Shown: positions 34,273 to 45,875 of the stretch, piece after piece
How positions within the stretch are numbered: the stretch's first letter is position 1
Layout: each line of letters begins with the position of its first letter
Origin: Lingula anatina
Taxonomy: Eukaryota > Brachiopoda > Lingulata > Lingulida > Lingulidae
Reading direction: 5' to 3'
Length of the DNA: 62,000 nt
Assembly: GCF_001039355.2 (NCBI RefSeq)
Contig: NW_019774759.1
Span: forward strand, 21,072-83,071
Translations under genes and position numbers: made by a program
Notes under the pieces: model-generated
What the model was told of the DNA's origin: nothing
What the model saw: the letters and a program-made list of their open reading frames with translations, nothing else
Database searches by the model: none

Positions 34273-35579
34273 TACCACATGTAGTATTTATATTCACAGT
34301 GCATTTATTAAGCCAGCTTGCACAATGAATATTAGAGAGATAATGAGTGGGACAACAGTTGGGTTAGATAAACTTTATAAAGTGCCAAAATTTGGACATG
34401 TGTCTTGAAGCAATCACACTGATATATTTCAGACGATCTTCTGCCCCTGGTGCACAAGCTGTGGTCCCCGTTTGTCAATCGACTAAATGATGAGGAACAA
34501 GTTGTAATAAGGAAGGTGGGTAAAAGAGGAAAACAATTAGCCACCTTCTGAAGTAAATCACGGGATTTTTGCCATCAGGTTTATTCTGGGATAGAACTAT
34601 TTTTAACCAAGGGACTTATTAATCTTAGGGCGTGCTCCCAGAGCTTTTAGATCGATCTATCCCCGCGGGGAGTCTCACTAGATTACTGTCAGATAATCCG
34701 GCTTAAATGTCAGTCCCGTTTCCTACAAGCTGTAAGGGGGTAATTAACTTTCGTGCCCGCTCGGCTGACAGCTATTTAGCGTGAACCCCCAGGGAGTTAG
34801 GTCGATCTAAAGTCTTAGTCAATGTTCTGACAGCAGAAAGCCTTGTTTCATTTCATTACTTTCAAAAGGTCTTAAAGTTTGTGTTTGATAAGATATAACT
34901 ATGTTTAATAGACCTTTAGGCCATGTTAATTTGTGAAGGTAGAAGTGTTGAAGAGATTACATTTTATATGTTTGTTTGTTTGTTTTGAACATCAGGATCC
35001 TTTTCCTCCAGGCCTTAAAGATTGTGTTGTGGGTCTTAGCCCATTTTATATTATGGGAGGAGGGTTTAGTTCTGAGTGGATGTCGTGTAGATTTTGCATC
35101 ATTCATTCTACATTTTTGCCAGGCTTTTCAAGTGTTGTGTGTAATGGCGGAGGTCAGTAAAGACTTCATTCGGTCTAGAGTGTCCAAGGAGGTGCTTCCA
35201 AAAATAGCTGCAGTATTGAAAAAACAAGCCCAAGTCAGGTATGATGATGTGTTCATATTTTTCTTATTATTCACTTAGTTTTAAATACAGAAATACGTGA
35301 CAAATATAAATTTAGAATTTGGTGACAAACATCTCACCAGTTAATTTCAAGTGTTGACAATGACATACGGTCTTTATTATTAAGATTTCTGTTCAGTGTC
35401 TCTCAGTGTTGTATTGTTTGTTAGAATTATTACTGTTACAGTATTTTCTGATTTATAACCTGAAAGTTTTTAAAGTGCAGATCATGATTTAAGGATCTTT
35501 GTTTTGTTCTCATATGCATTAAAAGTTCAACTTTATAAATTTGCTGATATCATTGAACTTATATGAAGTACAAAGTTTA

Positions 35580-35621
<42 letters not shown>

Positions 35622-38600
35622 TATTCTTGTTGTGTACAGTGTACAGTCAGTGCCATTCACAAGACTGAAGTCCACTGTGGCTGGCAAATCTGAGACTAGT
35701 TATTGTGTGACATGTATACAAATGATTGACTGTCACCTAATTTCCTAAGTTTCAGAGTTGGAGCTTCCTATAAATTCACTATGGCCTTCAAAATGCAGGC
35801 AGCTCTACTGCATGGGATAGGACACATCTGTGAACAGGTAACTTTATACCTCTGGTTCGCTTTGAGGCAGGGTTGCTTTAAACTGAATGCTTACACTAGT
35901 GTGCTTGATTTGGTCTTTAAGTGCAATTTCAGATCATAAATGACCTTGCATGGTCTTCATTATGGCAGTAGTCTTAAAATGAACTGAATCTGCTTTTAAG
36001 ATCAAAAATGATCTAACATCTACTTAATTGGTCAAGCAATTTCCTCCCCTCACAATGGAGGACACCTCTGCTCACAATAGGAGAACGTGTGAGGGGAGAC
36101 AATTGCATAACAAGTTTTTAATTGAGGTCTGAAGGTCATTTGAACTCTCTGGGAGGATATTAGATTTAGTACAGTTACCACAAATGGTCAATCAGTGGTT
36201 AGAATTGTTTTCAATTGATACTGCAATGTAACAGTGGTTACCATAATAACTTTAATTTCAGCTGTTGTTAGAAGAAAATTATGGTGTAACTTCCAGTGCA
36301 TAACACAGCTGCACCGTGAAATGTCTTTGCTAATCTTGACAAACTTTCAAGCTTTCAGTGTCAGAGAATGACCTTGACCTAGTGACCTCCTCATGCTTGC
36401 CATATCTCAGTTCAAGACAGCCTCGTCCTTTGCAAGAGGTGAGATCATGAAATGTTTGTTTTTATATTCCAAGTTGCATTGCAAAAAACATGCACAGTGT
36501 ATGTATCACCCTTTTTTATGAAAGCAGGTCTTTCTGTATCCCTTTTTGCACTTAAAAATTAGATCTGTAAGAGTAACATATATCAGCTTGGCATACATAG
36601 GTTGACATTGAGTGATGCCAGAAGGAGAGAGAGAAAAAACGCACAACAATTGAGTAGAGTGCCAAAATCAGATATGTCTGTTTTATTAATTTCAATCTTT
36701 TTAAATACAATATTTCATAATTTGTGTCTTACACTTATTTCCCAAAACAAAAACAAATAAATCTGAATATTTCCTTCAAATTTCTATAACAATAGAATTT
36801 CTAAAAATGAATTCATTATCTTCATTAAAGATGCATACAAAGTCAATTTTTTGTCACAAAAACCAACCAAATGCCAGCATAGAGTCTCAAGTGGTATAAC
36901 TAAGAGAATTACCAAAAGGCATTGTTTAATTTTACCCGAAAAAGATGTTTGAACTGATTTTTCTGCTAGAATTTCATGCTGTATGTCAATGGGGCGGAAA
37001 AGCAGGTCATGAAAGTACTGTAGGTTAAATTAACAACAAAAAATTTAAAGAAAGGAGCAGTCTAAAGCTCTTTTATGGCTGATCGAGTGATCTATTCAGT
37101 TTATTCCTTGGCATGTCGAATTTATTTAAGACGTATAAGAAACTAGTAGAAGTGGTTTACATGTGTTACTGGGAATCCATGCTCCACCGATGCTCGGTTC
37201 ATATGTACCTTTAATCAAAACATTTTTTATTATCTTTCAGATTTAATATAAAACTGAAAAGTATCTAAATAATCATTTTTCTTTGACATTGTGATTTCTC
37301 TAAACATTCCCTTTATCTTTCTGTTTCAACCAAAACATTTTTTTTTTATTTAACAGCTGCACACTTACATCATTAAATAATCTTTTTTTATTATATAAAG
37401 TTTCTCAGAACATCATCATTACTGAACACTTATTACTTTCTTACAACAGTACTTTATTAGAATTCTGTTGACTATTTTATCTATATCTCATCAAGCAATC
37501 TCTACTTTCTATGGGGAAGTGAGCAATTTTCCTGTCATTGATTGTGCAGTCCCCCTTCCTTTTAAGTATGTAGTGGCATTAATAACAATCAGAAGCACAC
37601 CCTTGCTTTTTATTCCCAGCTCAGCTACTGTAGTAGAGAATTGACCAAGTCCTTCACCCTTTCAGACATTTTAAGATTTTATTTAAGCAGATACTATATA
37701 TATGTATGTAATATGTAAAGGTAAAGGCACAAATTAAGGCCCCTTTCTGCAGTACAAAAAACTTCTTGCCTTATCAATTGAGTGAATGTTTGTTAGTCCT
37801 AGTTCATGATTTCAGGCAGCAATAGGAGCACTAGAATCCCTGACACGGGTGGATGGGGATATCGTCTGGCTAAAACTGGTTGATATTTATCATAAAGACC
37901 CCTTGGTTCCTCCAGATTCCTACTTCCCTGTTGTAAAGGTAAGACTGGGTTCCCCTACCTAGATAGATCTGACAGGATCGATCCATTTCCAAGGGGTTTC
38001 TCACTAAATTACTTTCAGTTTAGACAGCTTAGATGTCTGGCACGCCTACTGAAGCTGCTAAACAATAATTTATTACCCCATAACACCCTAAGTTAATTGC
38101 ACTTTAGTGAGAATCCCGTGGAAGATAGATCGATCCACAGTTAGTGCAATAGGGTCTGGGAATGGTCCCTAAGTTGTATAAACAGTGGCTTGGTCATTTG
38201 TGGTTTTAATGTTAATGACTGTGGTTGCCTGGTTCATCAAATTGCCAAGTCTGTACAGTTGGATTTGGTTAATATTGTAAAGAATATTTAGGAACTAAGT
38301 TGTACTTCAGAAGGAATCTATAAGGCTCATTATCTCTGTTTTTCTGTGCCTCAGAACAAATTATTGTGATTGCCTTGACAAAGAATTTCCTCCTACTGGC
38401 GACAATAGGCCACTTAGCAACTACACTTATCATGAGTCATGCAATTTATCATAAAATTTAAAGTGAATAATTAGAGGCAGGCTACTTTACTTATAGTGAG
38501 AGAGAGAGAAAGATAGAGAGTGCAACACTTCTTCTGCAATACTGAACTGTTTTTAAATTTTTGTATATTTCAGCTCTGTTCACACCCTGGCATGAAGGAT

Positions 38601-38642
38601 GAATTTAGCAACAACATAGAGAGATTACTGATGTTGTTGTGA
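24320..38642 (+). CDS. TTI1: TELO2-interacting protein 1 (TTI1), 24 exons
   Basis: TTI1 is an alpha-solenoid (HEAT-repeat) subunit of the TELO2-TTI1-TTI2 complex, which with HSP90 co-chaperones matures PIKK kinases (mTOR, ATM, ATR, DNA-PKcs, SMG1, TRRAP). Exons: 24320-24504, 25075-25214, 25522-25597, 25703-25854, 26111-26218, 26845-26985, 27468-27654, 28030-28298, 28937-29062, 29805-29921, 30645-30758, 31387-31447, 31917-32118, 32410-32546, 33097-33262, 33513-33899, 34102-34207, 34433-34515, 35123-35238, 35756-35837, 36262-36283, 36359-36438, 37816-37938, 38574-38642. All joins are in frame and give about 1,082 residues, close to vertebrate TTI1. Diagnostic segments are [10 protein letters not shown] in exon 1, [15 protein letters not shown] in exon 5, [11 protein letters not shown] in exon 7, [17 protein letters not shown] in exon 13 and [17 protein letters not shown] in exon 15. 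The acidic SDFDDEKED run in exon 16 resembles the CK2-type site region of mammalian TTI1. The exon 5/6 boundary is the weakest join. Confidence 0.93.
24608..24784. mobile_element. hAT-like MITE in TTI1 intron 1
   Basis: CAGGGCTTGACACTAA at the left is matched by TTAATGTCAAGCCCTG in reverse complement at the right. CAGGG-type ends are characteristic of hAT elements. GGCCCA/TGGGCC words recur inside both arms. It is 177 bp and non-coding. The 8-bp target duplication expected for hAT is not clean in the AT-rich flanks (GGCATATA and ATATATGC). Confidence 0.7.
25858..25917. repeat. (CT)n(CA)n microsatellite
   Basis: A CT run passes into a CA run directly after the donor of TTI1 exon 4. Confidence 0.9.
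26266..26300. repeat. poly-T/poly-G tract
   Basis: About 20 T then 12 or more G in TTI1 intron 5. The length is unreliable. Confidence 0.8.
27073..27168. repeat. TG-rich microsatellite
   Basis: TG repeats interrupted by GGGTG, in TTI1 intron 6. Confidence 0.9.
28318..28530. repeat. GGTT-type degenerate minisatellite
   Basis: A perfect GGTT run begins at 28321, then degenerate GGTTGGTT/GGTTGATT words continue to about 28530 in TTI1 intron 8. Confidence 0.85.
29961..30150. mobile_element. GATCGATC foldback element, TTI1 intron 10
   Basis: The left part reads GACCGGGTTGCCATACCTAG then ATCGATCT. The right part reads GTGAGAATCCCCATGGAGAT, AGATCGATCC and GGGAATGGTCCCTAAG. It is the same family as 34625-34825, 37943-38174, 40803-41047 and the half copy at 16155-16235. 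Confidence 0.75.
30940..31105. repeat. imperfect inverted repeat in TTI1 intron 11
   Basis: ATGCCCTAAAGGA near 30943 pairs with TCCTTCAGGGCAT near 31090, and CCTATAG words recur in both arms. It is degenerate, about 165 bp and non-coding. Confidence 0.5.
31302..31320. repeat. poly-C tract
   Basis: About 18 C in TTI1 intron 11. Confidence 0.8.
34209..34270. repeat. CT microsatellite
   Basis: A long CT run starts directly at the donor of TTI1 exon 17. Confidence 0.9.
34625..34825. mobile_element. GATCGATC foldback element, TTI1 intron 18
   Basis: The left arm has TTTTAGATCGATCTATCCCC, CGGGGAGTCTCACTAGATTA and CTGTCAG. The right arm has CTGACAG, TAGCGTGAACCCCCAGGGAG and GTCGATCTAAA. The arms are inverse to each other. 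Confidence 0.75.
35580..35621. repeat. ATT microsatellite
   Basis: An (ATT)n run in TTI1 intron 19. Confidence 0.9.
37943..38174. mobile_element. GATCGATC foldback element abutting a TTI1 splice donor
   Basis: The left arm reads GACTGGGTTCCCCTACCTAG then GGATCGATCC and TTTCTCACTAAATTACTTTC. The right arm reads CTTTAGTGAGAATCCCGTGG, AGATCGATCC and GGGAATGGTCCCTAAG. It begins within a few bases of the exon 23 donor (AAG|gtaagact). Confidence 0.8.
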
Positions 38643-39193
38643 AAGCCACTAATAACCTGTTCCTAAATGGAAGATATTGATCACCTGTATTAAAACTTCA
38701 ATTATTATAGTGTATTTATTTACATGACCTAACTTAAAGCTGAACACATTTCGTATTCTGCTTTCAAGAACCTTGCTAGAAAATGTCAACTGAAGCACTC
38801 TCTTGATGCGATGTAGTTTGTCTTTAAACTTAAAACACTTACTTACAAAACCAAAGTCTTCAAACAACACAGTAAATAAATAAATACATAAATATGGTTA
38901 AGAAATGTGGTGACTCAAGATGTAGACCATTTGATATCAAAAGATGACAATAGCCTCAATATGCAGTAAATCACAGGTGAAATTTTATGACGCTGTTTCT
39001 TTCCTCATGCATAAACGAGAATAAATTTGTTGAAAATACATTGAAGTTTCATTGTTTATATTTCTTAAAGGCATGGATCATGGACAATTCATCTAAATAT
39101 CTAGTAAATATTTCACTAATTACTACTATTTTACAGATTACACACTAATAAAAATCAAGTACAAACAATTCAAGTGAAAATGGAGCCCTTTGC
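38643..39193. other. convergent 3' flanks of TTI1 and a GPCR
   Basis: AT-rich sequence shared as 3' flank by TTI1 (plus) and the GPCR (minus). AATAAATAAATA at 38873-38885 and GAATAAATTTG near 39020 are candidate polyadenylation signals for TTI1. No other feature is seen. Confidence 0.6.
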
Positions 39194-40678
39194 TTACTTT
39201 ATACATTGTATTTTGCAAGGAAACAACAGAGACAAGGCCTTCTTGTATTTGTTGTCCAAGAAAGCATATATGAACGGATTGATGGTTGAACTGAAAACCA
39301 CCAGATCCAATGCCACGTTTCTAAATATAATAAACAACTCGGACTCGACATCTATTCCTCGGTTTTGCAACGCTTGGACAATGGTTACTGGTATCCACAG
39401 TACAAACCACCCAATCAGGGCTACAAATGCCATTTTGGCCACTTTAACGTGCAATTTTCTGGTATTTTTGGGCAGCTGGTTTAAGGCACTATGAGAAAAT
39501 GGCTGCACTGCTCCCGATGGTTGCAAAGGCATCGAATTGGTAGCAAATTTGGGGTTCCGAGATGAAGAGGGTCCAGGCACCAATAGATTGTCCATCGGTT
39601 CCATTTCTGGAACAGCAGAAGGCGGAGAGGTTTTACAACTCCGAACTAGGTCACGTGGTAATTGTATGTTCTCATCGTCTTGTCCCCAAGCAATCTTTCT
39701 GCGAGATGATGCCTTTGTAACATCATCCAGACGTTGCACCTCTGTTTCGGTCCTAGCAACAGCCCCGACAGCTTGGTTCGTCTCCTTGATGAAATTCTGA
39801 ACGCAGTTGCGTCTTTCCCCCATCTCCCGTTGCTCCTTTTGAGAATTCGAGGACTCGGGGCCTTCAGGATTCCCACTTGCAGTGTCTGAGTTTTCTTTCA
39901 AAGCACCTCCCCGTTTACTCGTCGGTTGAAACGGTGGGCTGCCCTCTCGGTCTTCTGGTGTGGGATTTGGCAGAGCACGGACCGGGGCGGAAAGATGGTC
40001 CACTTGGATATCGTGTTGCCGCACCTTGCGAAATATAGCTATGTAGCATCCGCAGGCCAATAAGAAACACGCCAGAATATGAGGAACATAAATGTACACC
40101 ATTGCCACCTCCATGACCTCAATGACTCTGCATTCTTTCTCTGGAGTCCATGAGTTGAGTCCAAATATCGGCAAAGAGCACAAGATGATAATATAAACCC
40201 AGCAACCAACCAAGTAAGTTTTTAACTTTTTCCTTGTAACTGTTTGCAGGTATGCTGAATTCCGGCATATTTTGAGGTACCTTTCCATTGCTACGAGTGT
40301 CAGATGAAGCAATGAAATGAGGCATATCGCAGCAAAACTTGTCAGTTTTCCGAAACAAAAATACTTATTGGACGAGAGGCTTTGGAGACGGGGTACCATG
40401 TATACAAAGTAACTCGCCACTAAATGGTAAGGGATCAGTAGTCCAGATAAAATATCTGCAACAGACATACTCACAAAGATCATGTTTGTTGGAGATCGTA
40501 TCCATTTGAACTTCGCGTAAGAAATGATGACTAGAGCGTTGACGAAAACGTTGACCAGAGAATTTATAATTTCAAACCCCATAAAAGGAATGCAAAGTGA
40601 CAAACGTTCGCATGGATTGAACCGTGTTCCAAAATCATCGCCTCGAAAATATTCTGAAATATTTGTCTGGTTTTCCAT
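39194..40678 (-). CDS. intronless class-A GPCR with long third loop
   Basis: 494 residues, plasma-membrane receptor. The N-tail carries NQT and NIS sequons. The landmarks are intact: TM1 Asn47 (FVNALVI), TM2 Asp75 (SVADIL), the TM3 Cys108 (KYFCFG), ERY at 132-134, an ECL2 Cys in SWTPEKECR, TM6 FVLWIPV (Trp and Pro kept, usual Cys replaced by Leu) and TM7 NPFIY. ICL3 is about 200 residues, Ser/Pro/Glu-rich with many potential phosphorylation sites. It is a paralogue of the receptor at 49096-50684; they share ERYLKICR, FGLxxWTPxxEC and VRQH. The ATG at 40678 is the first in frame and gives a normal short N-tail. The ligand cannot be told; the ERY type with NPxxY recalls amine- or adenosine-like invertebrate receptors, but that is only a resemblance. 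Confidence 0.88.
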   Translation of the reverse strand: MENQTNISEYFRGDDFGTRFNPCERLSLCIPFMGFEIINSLVNVFVNALVIISYAKFKWIRSPTNMIFVSMSVADILSGLLIPYHLVASYFVYMVPRLQSLSSNKYFCFGKLTSFAAICLISLLHLTLVAMERYLKICRNSAYLQTVTRKKLKTYLVGCWVYIIILCSLPIFGLNSWTPEKECRVIEVMEVAMVYIYVPHILACFLLACGCYIAIFRKVRQHDIQVDHLSAPVRALPNPTPEDREGSPPFQPTSKRGGALKENSDTASGNPEGPESSNSQKEQREMGERRNCVQNFIKETNQAVGAVARTETEVQRLDDVTKASSRRKIAWGQDDENIQLPRDLVRSCKTSPPSAVPEMEPMDNLLVPGPSSSRNPKFATNSMPLQPSGAVQPFSHSALNQLPKNTRKLHVKVAKMAFVALIGWFVLWIPVTIVQALQNRGIDVESELFIIFRNVALDLVVFSSTINPFIYAFLDNKYKKALSLLFPCKIQCIK

Positions 40679-40802
40679 GCTGTTACCTCCTCTACCACCC
40701 TAGTCGCTGCCACACCGGTTTATTATCTGATACCTTATTGGTGACTTCTGTGGTTTATATAGGAAGCCTATTATCATCATCACAAAACATAAACCACCAA
40801 GG

Positions 40803-41047
40803 TCTATGGGCCCACTCCCAATGAAACTGTCGTTCTATGTAGATCAATCCAACTCCGCGGGGAGTCTCGCTGAATGCAATCAGATTTATACGCCGCCTCC
40901 TGGTGTTGATTAGAATATAGAAAAGCTGATGATTACACAATTACGTTTACCTGCCATTTACTTAATATATTTCCATTAGCGAGTGACCCTTTGGGTTTGG
41001 ATCGATCTATGTAAAACTATAGTTTCATAGGGAATGGGCACACAAAC
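40803..41047. mobile_element. GATCGATC foldback element upstream of a GPCR
   Basis: The left end has GGGCCCACTCCCAATGAAAC and TGTAGATCAATCC, then CGGGGAGTCTCGCTGAATG. The right end has CATTAGCGAGTGACCC, GGATCGATCTATGTAAAACT and AGTTTCATAGGGAATGGGCA. The ends are inverse copies. It lies about 125 bp 5' of the minus-strand GPCR start and could contribute to its promoter region. Confidence 0.8.
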
Positions 41048-41739
41048 CTTTGTCTAGTTTGTCGCATATTAAGCAAGATCTACAACAAAACTGTGTCGTT
41101 CACGCCCACCATGTACAGTACTTCAAGCAGGAGCTCTATGACGTCTATAAAAACATTATGAGTTTTTGCGTGTATTGTCATGTGTTTTTTGTCGTAAATA
41201 TGCGTATCGTACTTGTCTATTCTCGCCTTAGTCTGCAAGGTGTGCTGAAATCTTTATTCTCAGCATGGATCTGTCGCCATGAAAACGGCAAAACCCAGGT
41301 GATAATACCCATCACTGAATGTCCAATTATCTCTGACAGCCTTTGTGTGATGAAAATTGGGCGCATTACAAGCCATAAATATGTATCAATATGACAGCGA
41401 TACCACGGGTTTTGTTCTTTCCTGCATAAGTCTGTACATCTATCGACAAATCTTCTATAAGTATTTTTTGTTTTTGTTGTTCAATATTACTTGTTTTGTA
41501 ACACGTTTTATCGAAATTAAACATGAGACTTCCACTGGAATCAACAACTCCTACTGGTGAACCGCTCATCTCCACTTAACCTAAATGTCGGTTCCATTAC
41601 CTACAATTGGAAACTTTTACAGCTCATCAGTGGCTCACCGCCTATTCAGCATCATCCATTAAGTGGCAGTACTACCCAACATCACGACATATTTAAATGG
41701 CCAGTTATCTGTTTTCAACTACATATATAAGGTTATTGT

Positions 41740-43600
41740 AACCCTTTATTATCATCCAGATACTGAAAATGAGTTTTTTACTGCATCTAATTATTCGATA
41801 ATGCATCTATCTTTGTGCTGATTTAAAACAATGAAAAACCCTCGAAATATATAAAATATCGGCGATTATATTTTTTCGTTGCAATGTATAGGCATAGGCA
41901 ACTCAAAGCTTTAATCGTTAATGATTCTATTTTGATGTGAGATAGCAATCGGTATAGGGTGTAACTTCATCCCTGAACAAGATTTTATCAAGAAAATTGT
42001 TGACCAGGAGAGTTGACCAGGAGAGTTTAGACTACAATCCCGTGCCGTCAGTTTGGTTAAAATGTTTTTGTTATGGAGTTATGAGTCCCTAATTACAAAT
42101 TTTTACTAAACAAAGCTATTATTTTGCTTCAGCAACGATAAACTCTGAACTGAGACTTCAGAGGAAAAATCGCTGGCAGGGTTTTGGAGTACTTAATGGT
42201 GTCATTAATTAAGCGTTGAAACAGTGATCGTGGTGCACCGGTAAAAAAAAAAATTTAGAAACCGATTTTTTCATTTTGACCAAAAATTACAATTATGACG
42301 TCACTCATAGGATAACGTGTGCAAATGTTAAATGTTAATGAAAAAAACCCTAGAAAATACAAAATATCGGCGTTTATATTTTTTTAGGTGCAATGTATAA
42401 GCATAAGCAACTCAAAGCTTATCGTCAATTTAACGTCTTTCTATTTTGAGAACAGATAGCAATTGGTATTGGGCGTAATTTAATCCCTGAACAAGATTTT
42501 ATCAAGAAAATTGGCAGAGTTGACCAGGAGTGGATAGGCTACAATCAAGCGCCGTTATTTTGGTTTAAATGTTTTTGTTATGACGTTGTGAGCCATTAAG
42601 TTCAAATTTTCACTAAATAAGGCATTACTTGCTTTATCAACGATAAAACTTGAACCAAGGCCTTTACGAAAAGTCGCGGGCATTGTATTTAGAACTGAAT
42701 GGTGTCATTAAATTGGCGTTAAAACGATGTTCGTGGGTGCTCAGGCAAAGGAGAAGTTTGAGAAACCAATTTTTTTCATTTGACCAAGTATCACAATTAT
42801 GACGTCACCTGGAAGACGTCGCCTGTAAGAAATATTAATTAATTTAGTCACTGAAGACTAAAGATTTATCGGTTATTCAAAAGAATGCATGAAAGGCAAT
42901 TAATACGCTTACAGTATCCTTTAATTGCATTAGTGCCAGCGACTGAGTTAATGTAGTAGAAGAATATAACTTGTTTATTAGCGATCGTCTGGAGAGATAT
43001 TTTGCCCACGTCGATCAATCTGCATTGCAATAGCCCAATTGATACATGTGGTGTCATCAGCTCACATATGATATGCCTTGCAGCGTGGTATGCCCCTCTG
43101 CATTTGTGCACCGAGCATCTCTTTTCTTACAAATACAGGGGTTTATACACGCGTTTTTCTCGCAACTGATTACACCAGTACTTGGTTTCCTTCATGCATA
43201 TTTTTCGTGATCGAATAATCTTCAACCCTATTTTGTCAGCCAAAAATTCAGCATATGGGTTTAAAGGATATATTTTTGAACGATAAATAAAAGAGCAACT
43301 CTGCAATTTCCTTCTCGCTGGTTTGCCTGATAGATAGAAGTTGACAGTACATACGTGAATAAAATAAAAACATACATAACAAAGCAGCTGCACGAACCTT
43401 CGTATCAAATTTTACCAGCATTTGGTTTCCTTTATTGAGCAAGAGTTTGACGTAGTCAATTACTCAGGTGTTCTTTTTTTTTTTTTTTTAAGTGACGCAC
43501 GCGGCACAAATATCCCCGTGATGGCCGCATTATTATGAAAGCGTACGCATCTCGCCCTTTGCTTTACATCAACGATGTTGCTTTCATATATAACATAATC
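41740..43600 (+). repeat. segmental duplication, unit A
   Basis: Related to 45185-46740 in the same orientation. Shared landmarks are TTATCATCCAGATAC, GCAACTCAAAGCTT, GAGTTGACCAGG, CTCGCTGGTTTGCCTGATAG, CTGCACGAACCTTCGTATCA and AAAGCGTACGCATCTCGCCC. The first part occurs twice within unit A (41740-42240 and 42340-42800). The copies are diverged and non-coding. Confidence 0.8.
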
Positions 43601-45471
43601 TTTATGATAAGAACTGTTGGTTTTTTATCGATTCGAAATTCACATGGTCATGTCTTGTTCGTCATTCACTGGGACCCATAGATGCGAAATTGACCGGACC
43701 CACGCTGCATTTGTCTCATACTGTAAAATACCACTTTGGGTATTTTATGATTGATATAAATAAATAATTAAAATAATATTCATATCTTAAGATAAGCTTA
43801 GAAGGGGGCAGTCAATAGACATTCGGGAATGATCGTGACCGGGGCACATGGCACGAGATAAAATTTAGAAATGCCTTTGAAGGCTAGGGCGGATAATGGT
43901 GATCCAGGAAACACGGTGACTGAGTTGGGGCAAAGCCTGAGACAAAAGGACTGCGCTCAGTCAAGTGTTATTTCTTCCTGGTTATTAAAATTCCTGAATG
44001 ATCTATAAAGGCTGCCCTGTTTTAAGGTGAAATCATATCGTATTTTGGCTCTGGCGATATCATTATACATTTTGGACTGACAGTTACTATGTAGAAGAAA
44101 CCTCTGTATATTTTCCAAAAGACAGTATTAAATTTCCACTTGCATCAAATGAGAATCTTGTTCGTTTTACTGGATCAGCTGGGCGCACAACACTAAGGCC
44201 CAAGAACCGGCGCGTTATCTAACGTGACATTATTTTCTCAGAAAGTCTAACCGACGAAGATTGAGACTTAACAATACTGTGCATCTTATAAAACACGAAA
44301 TTGACATAGTCATGCTTATTTCGAAACTTGCTGGCCCCCATAAATGCAAGAGTGCCTTTTATAACATATAGTCATTTGAAGCTCAAAAATCCATGTGTAA
44401 GAGACGAACGCGACATGGGTCGTGTCAATCTCGCATCTATGGTGTCCAGTAAGTGCATACGAAAAAGACTCAGCCATGTCATTTTCGGGTCTCAAAGCTC
44501 TGTAGTAAAAGACGACCGCGGCATAGGCCTTGTCAATTCCGCTGCAATAGGGCTTAATAACATGCAAAGTAGACACGGTGCATGTCGTTTTCGCATGTAA
44601 AGGGGCGTCTAAAAGACACACGCGTAGGCTCCTATGGGCCATGGTAGGGTTATTCATTGTTTCGCTTTGCCCATAAATGCCAGCTTATCAAAAAAAATTC
44701 ACTTTTGTAAAGACCGTGCTTAAACGACTATTTTGAGGTTTTCAAATTCAATCAACCTCGGTCAAATGGACCATCGGGTAGACATCTTCAAACATTTATT
44801 AACAGATTTTAAAAAAATTAAAAGATTCCCTTATTTATTATATCAATTTTTTTGTTGCCTGCAAAAATCTTATAAAGTGCCTATATACCTGTAACCGATT
44901 TGAGTATCTCCCGAAGTTGGCCATTTTAGCCATTTTTCCTCTACAACTGTCGATATCTATGAATCCTCAAGAAACATTTAGTGTGTTACTAAATAAGTCA
45001 GGGATAAGCAGGTGCTGCCCCCTCTAGTCTCTCAACTGTATGTCACCAGCCTCCGGCAGACGTGCACAGGCCACGTGCTGATGTTTAAAAGTCTGTCACT
45101 CTCTATGTGAAAAAAGCATTGGGCTGATGAAATTGAACTGAAGTATCGATGGATCTGCAAGAGATGATCTTTTAGCATATTGGACAGGTTTATTATCATC
45201 CAGATACCGAAAATTAGTTTTTTCCAGCATCTAATTATTCAATAATACATCTACCTTTGTGCAGATGTAAAACTGTAAAATTCCCTCGAAATGTGAAATA
45301 TCGCAAACTGCCCTCGAAATATTACTTGTTGCAATGTATAAACAAGGGCAACTCAAAGCTTTTATCGTCAATTTAAAGACGTTGTATTTTGAGAAGAGAT
45401 AGCAATCGGTATGGGGCGTAACTTCTTTCCTGAACCAGATTTTATCACGAAAATTGGCAGAGTTGACCAGG

Positions 45472-45875
45472 GCCATGTAACTCGAAAGCATCGCGTATTT
45501 CGAATAGCGATATCCACAGAGGCTACAATGTATTAGTAGAAGTGCGTGCCATAGCTAATCTGTACCTGCTTATTGAAGCAAACATCAGTGCAAGCGCACT
45601 ATTACCTATAAGATGAGATGCGACTGAAAATAAAAACAGACAAGACAAGATTTCCAAAAATCAAAGAAAAATTAATAAGACTTTAAAAAAGAAAATAAAA
45701 AAGCATTGGTAGCCATAGTTACCCCTCCCACCAAATAAACAAACACTTCACCTACAATCCACCCATCTCAGCCTGATTTCTTACTACATGTATTATATGG
45801 GGTGAGTATGGGACAGTTATGGAATCGAGACGCTTGAGCTCGGTCACAATGCGCGATGCTTTCGAGTTACGGGGC
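45472..45875. mobile_element. 404-bp MITE with 24-bp terminal inverted repeats
   Basis: The left end starts GCCATGTAACTCGAAAGCAT and the right end is the inverse of GCCCCGTAACTCGAAAGCAT; 22 of 24 terminal bases match. CCAGG (45467-45471) and CCTGG (45876-45880) flank it, like a 5-bp CCWGG target duplication. Related copies at about 42540 and 42010-42025 read GTTGACCAGGAG without the insert, so they are empty sites. No coding capacity and no superfamily assigned. Confidence 0.88.
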
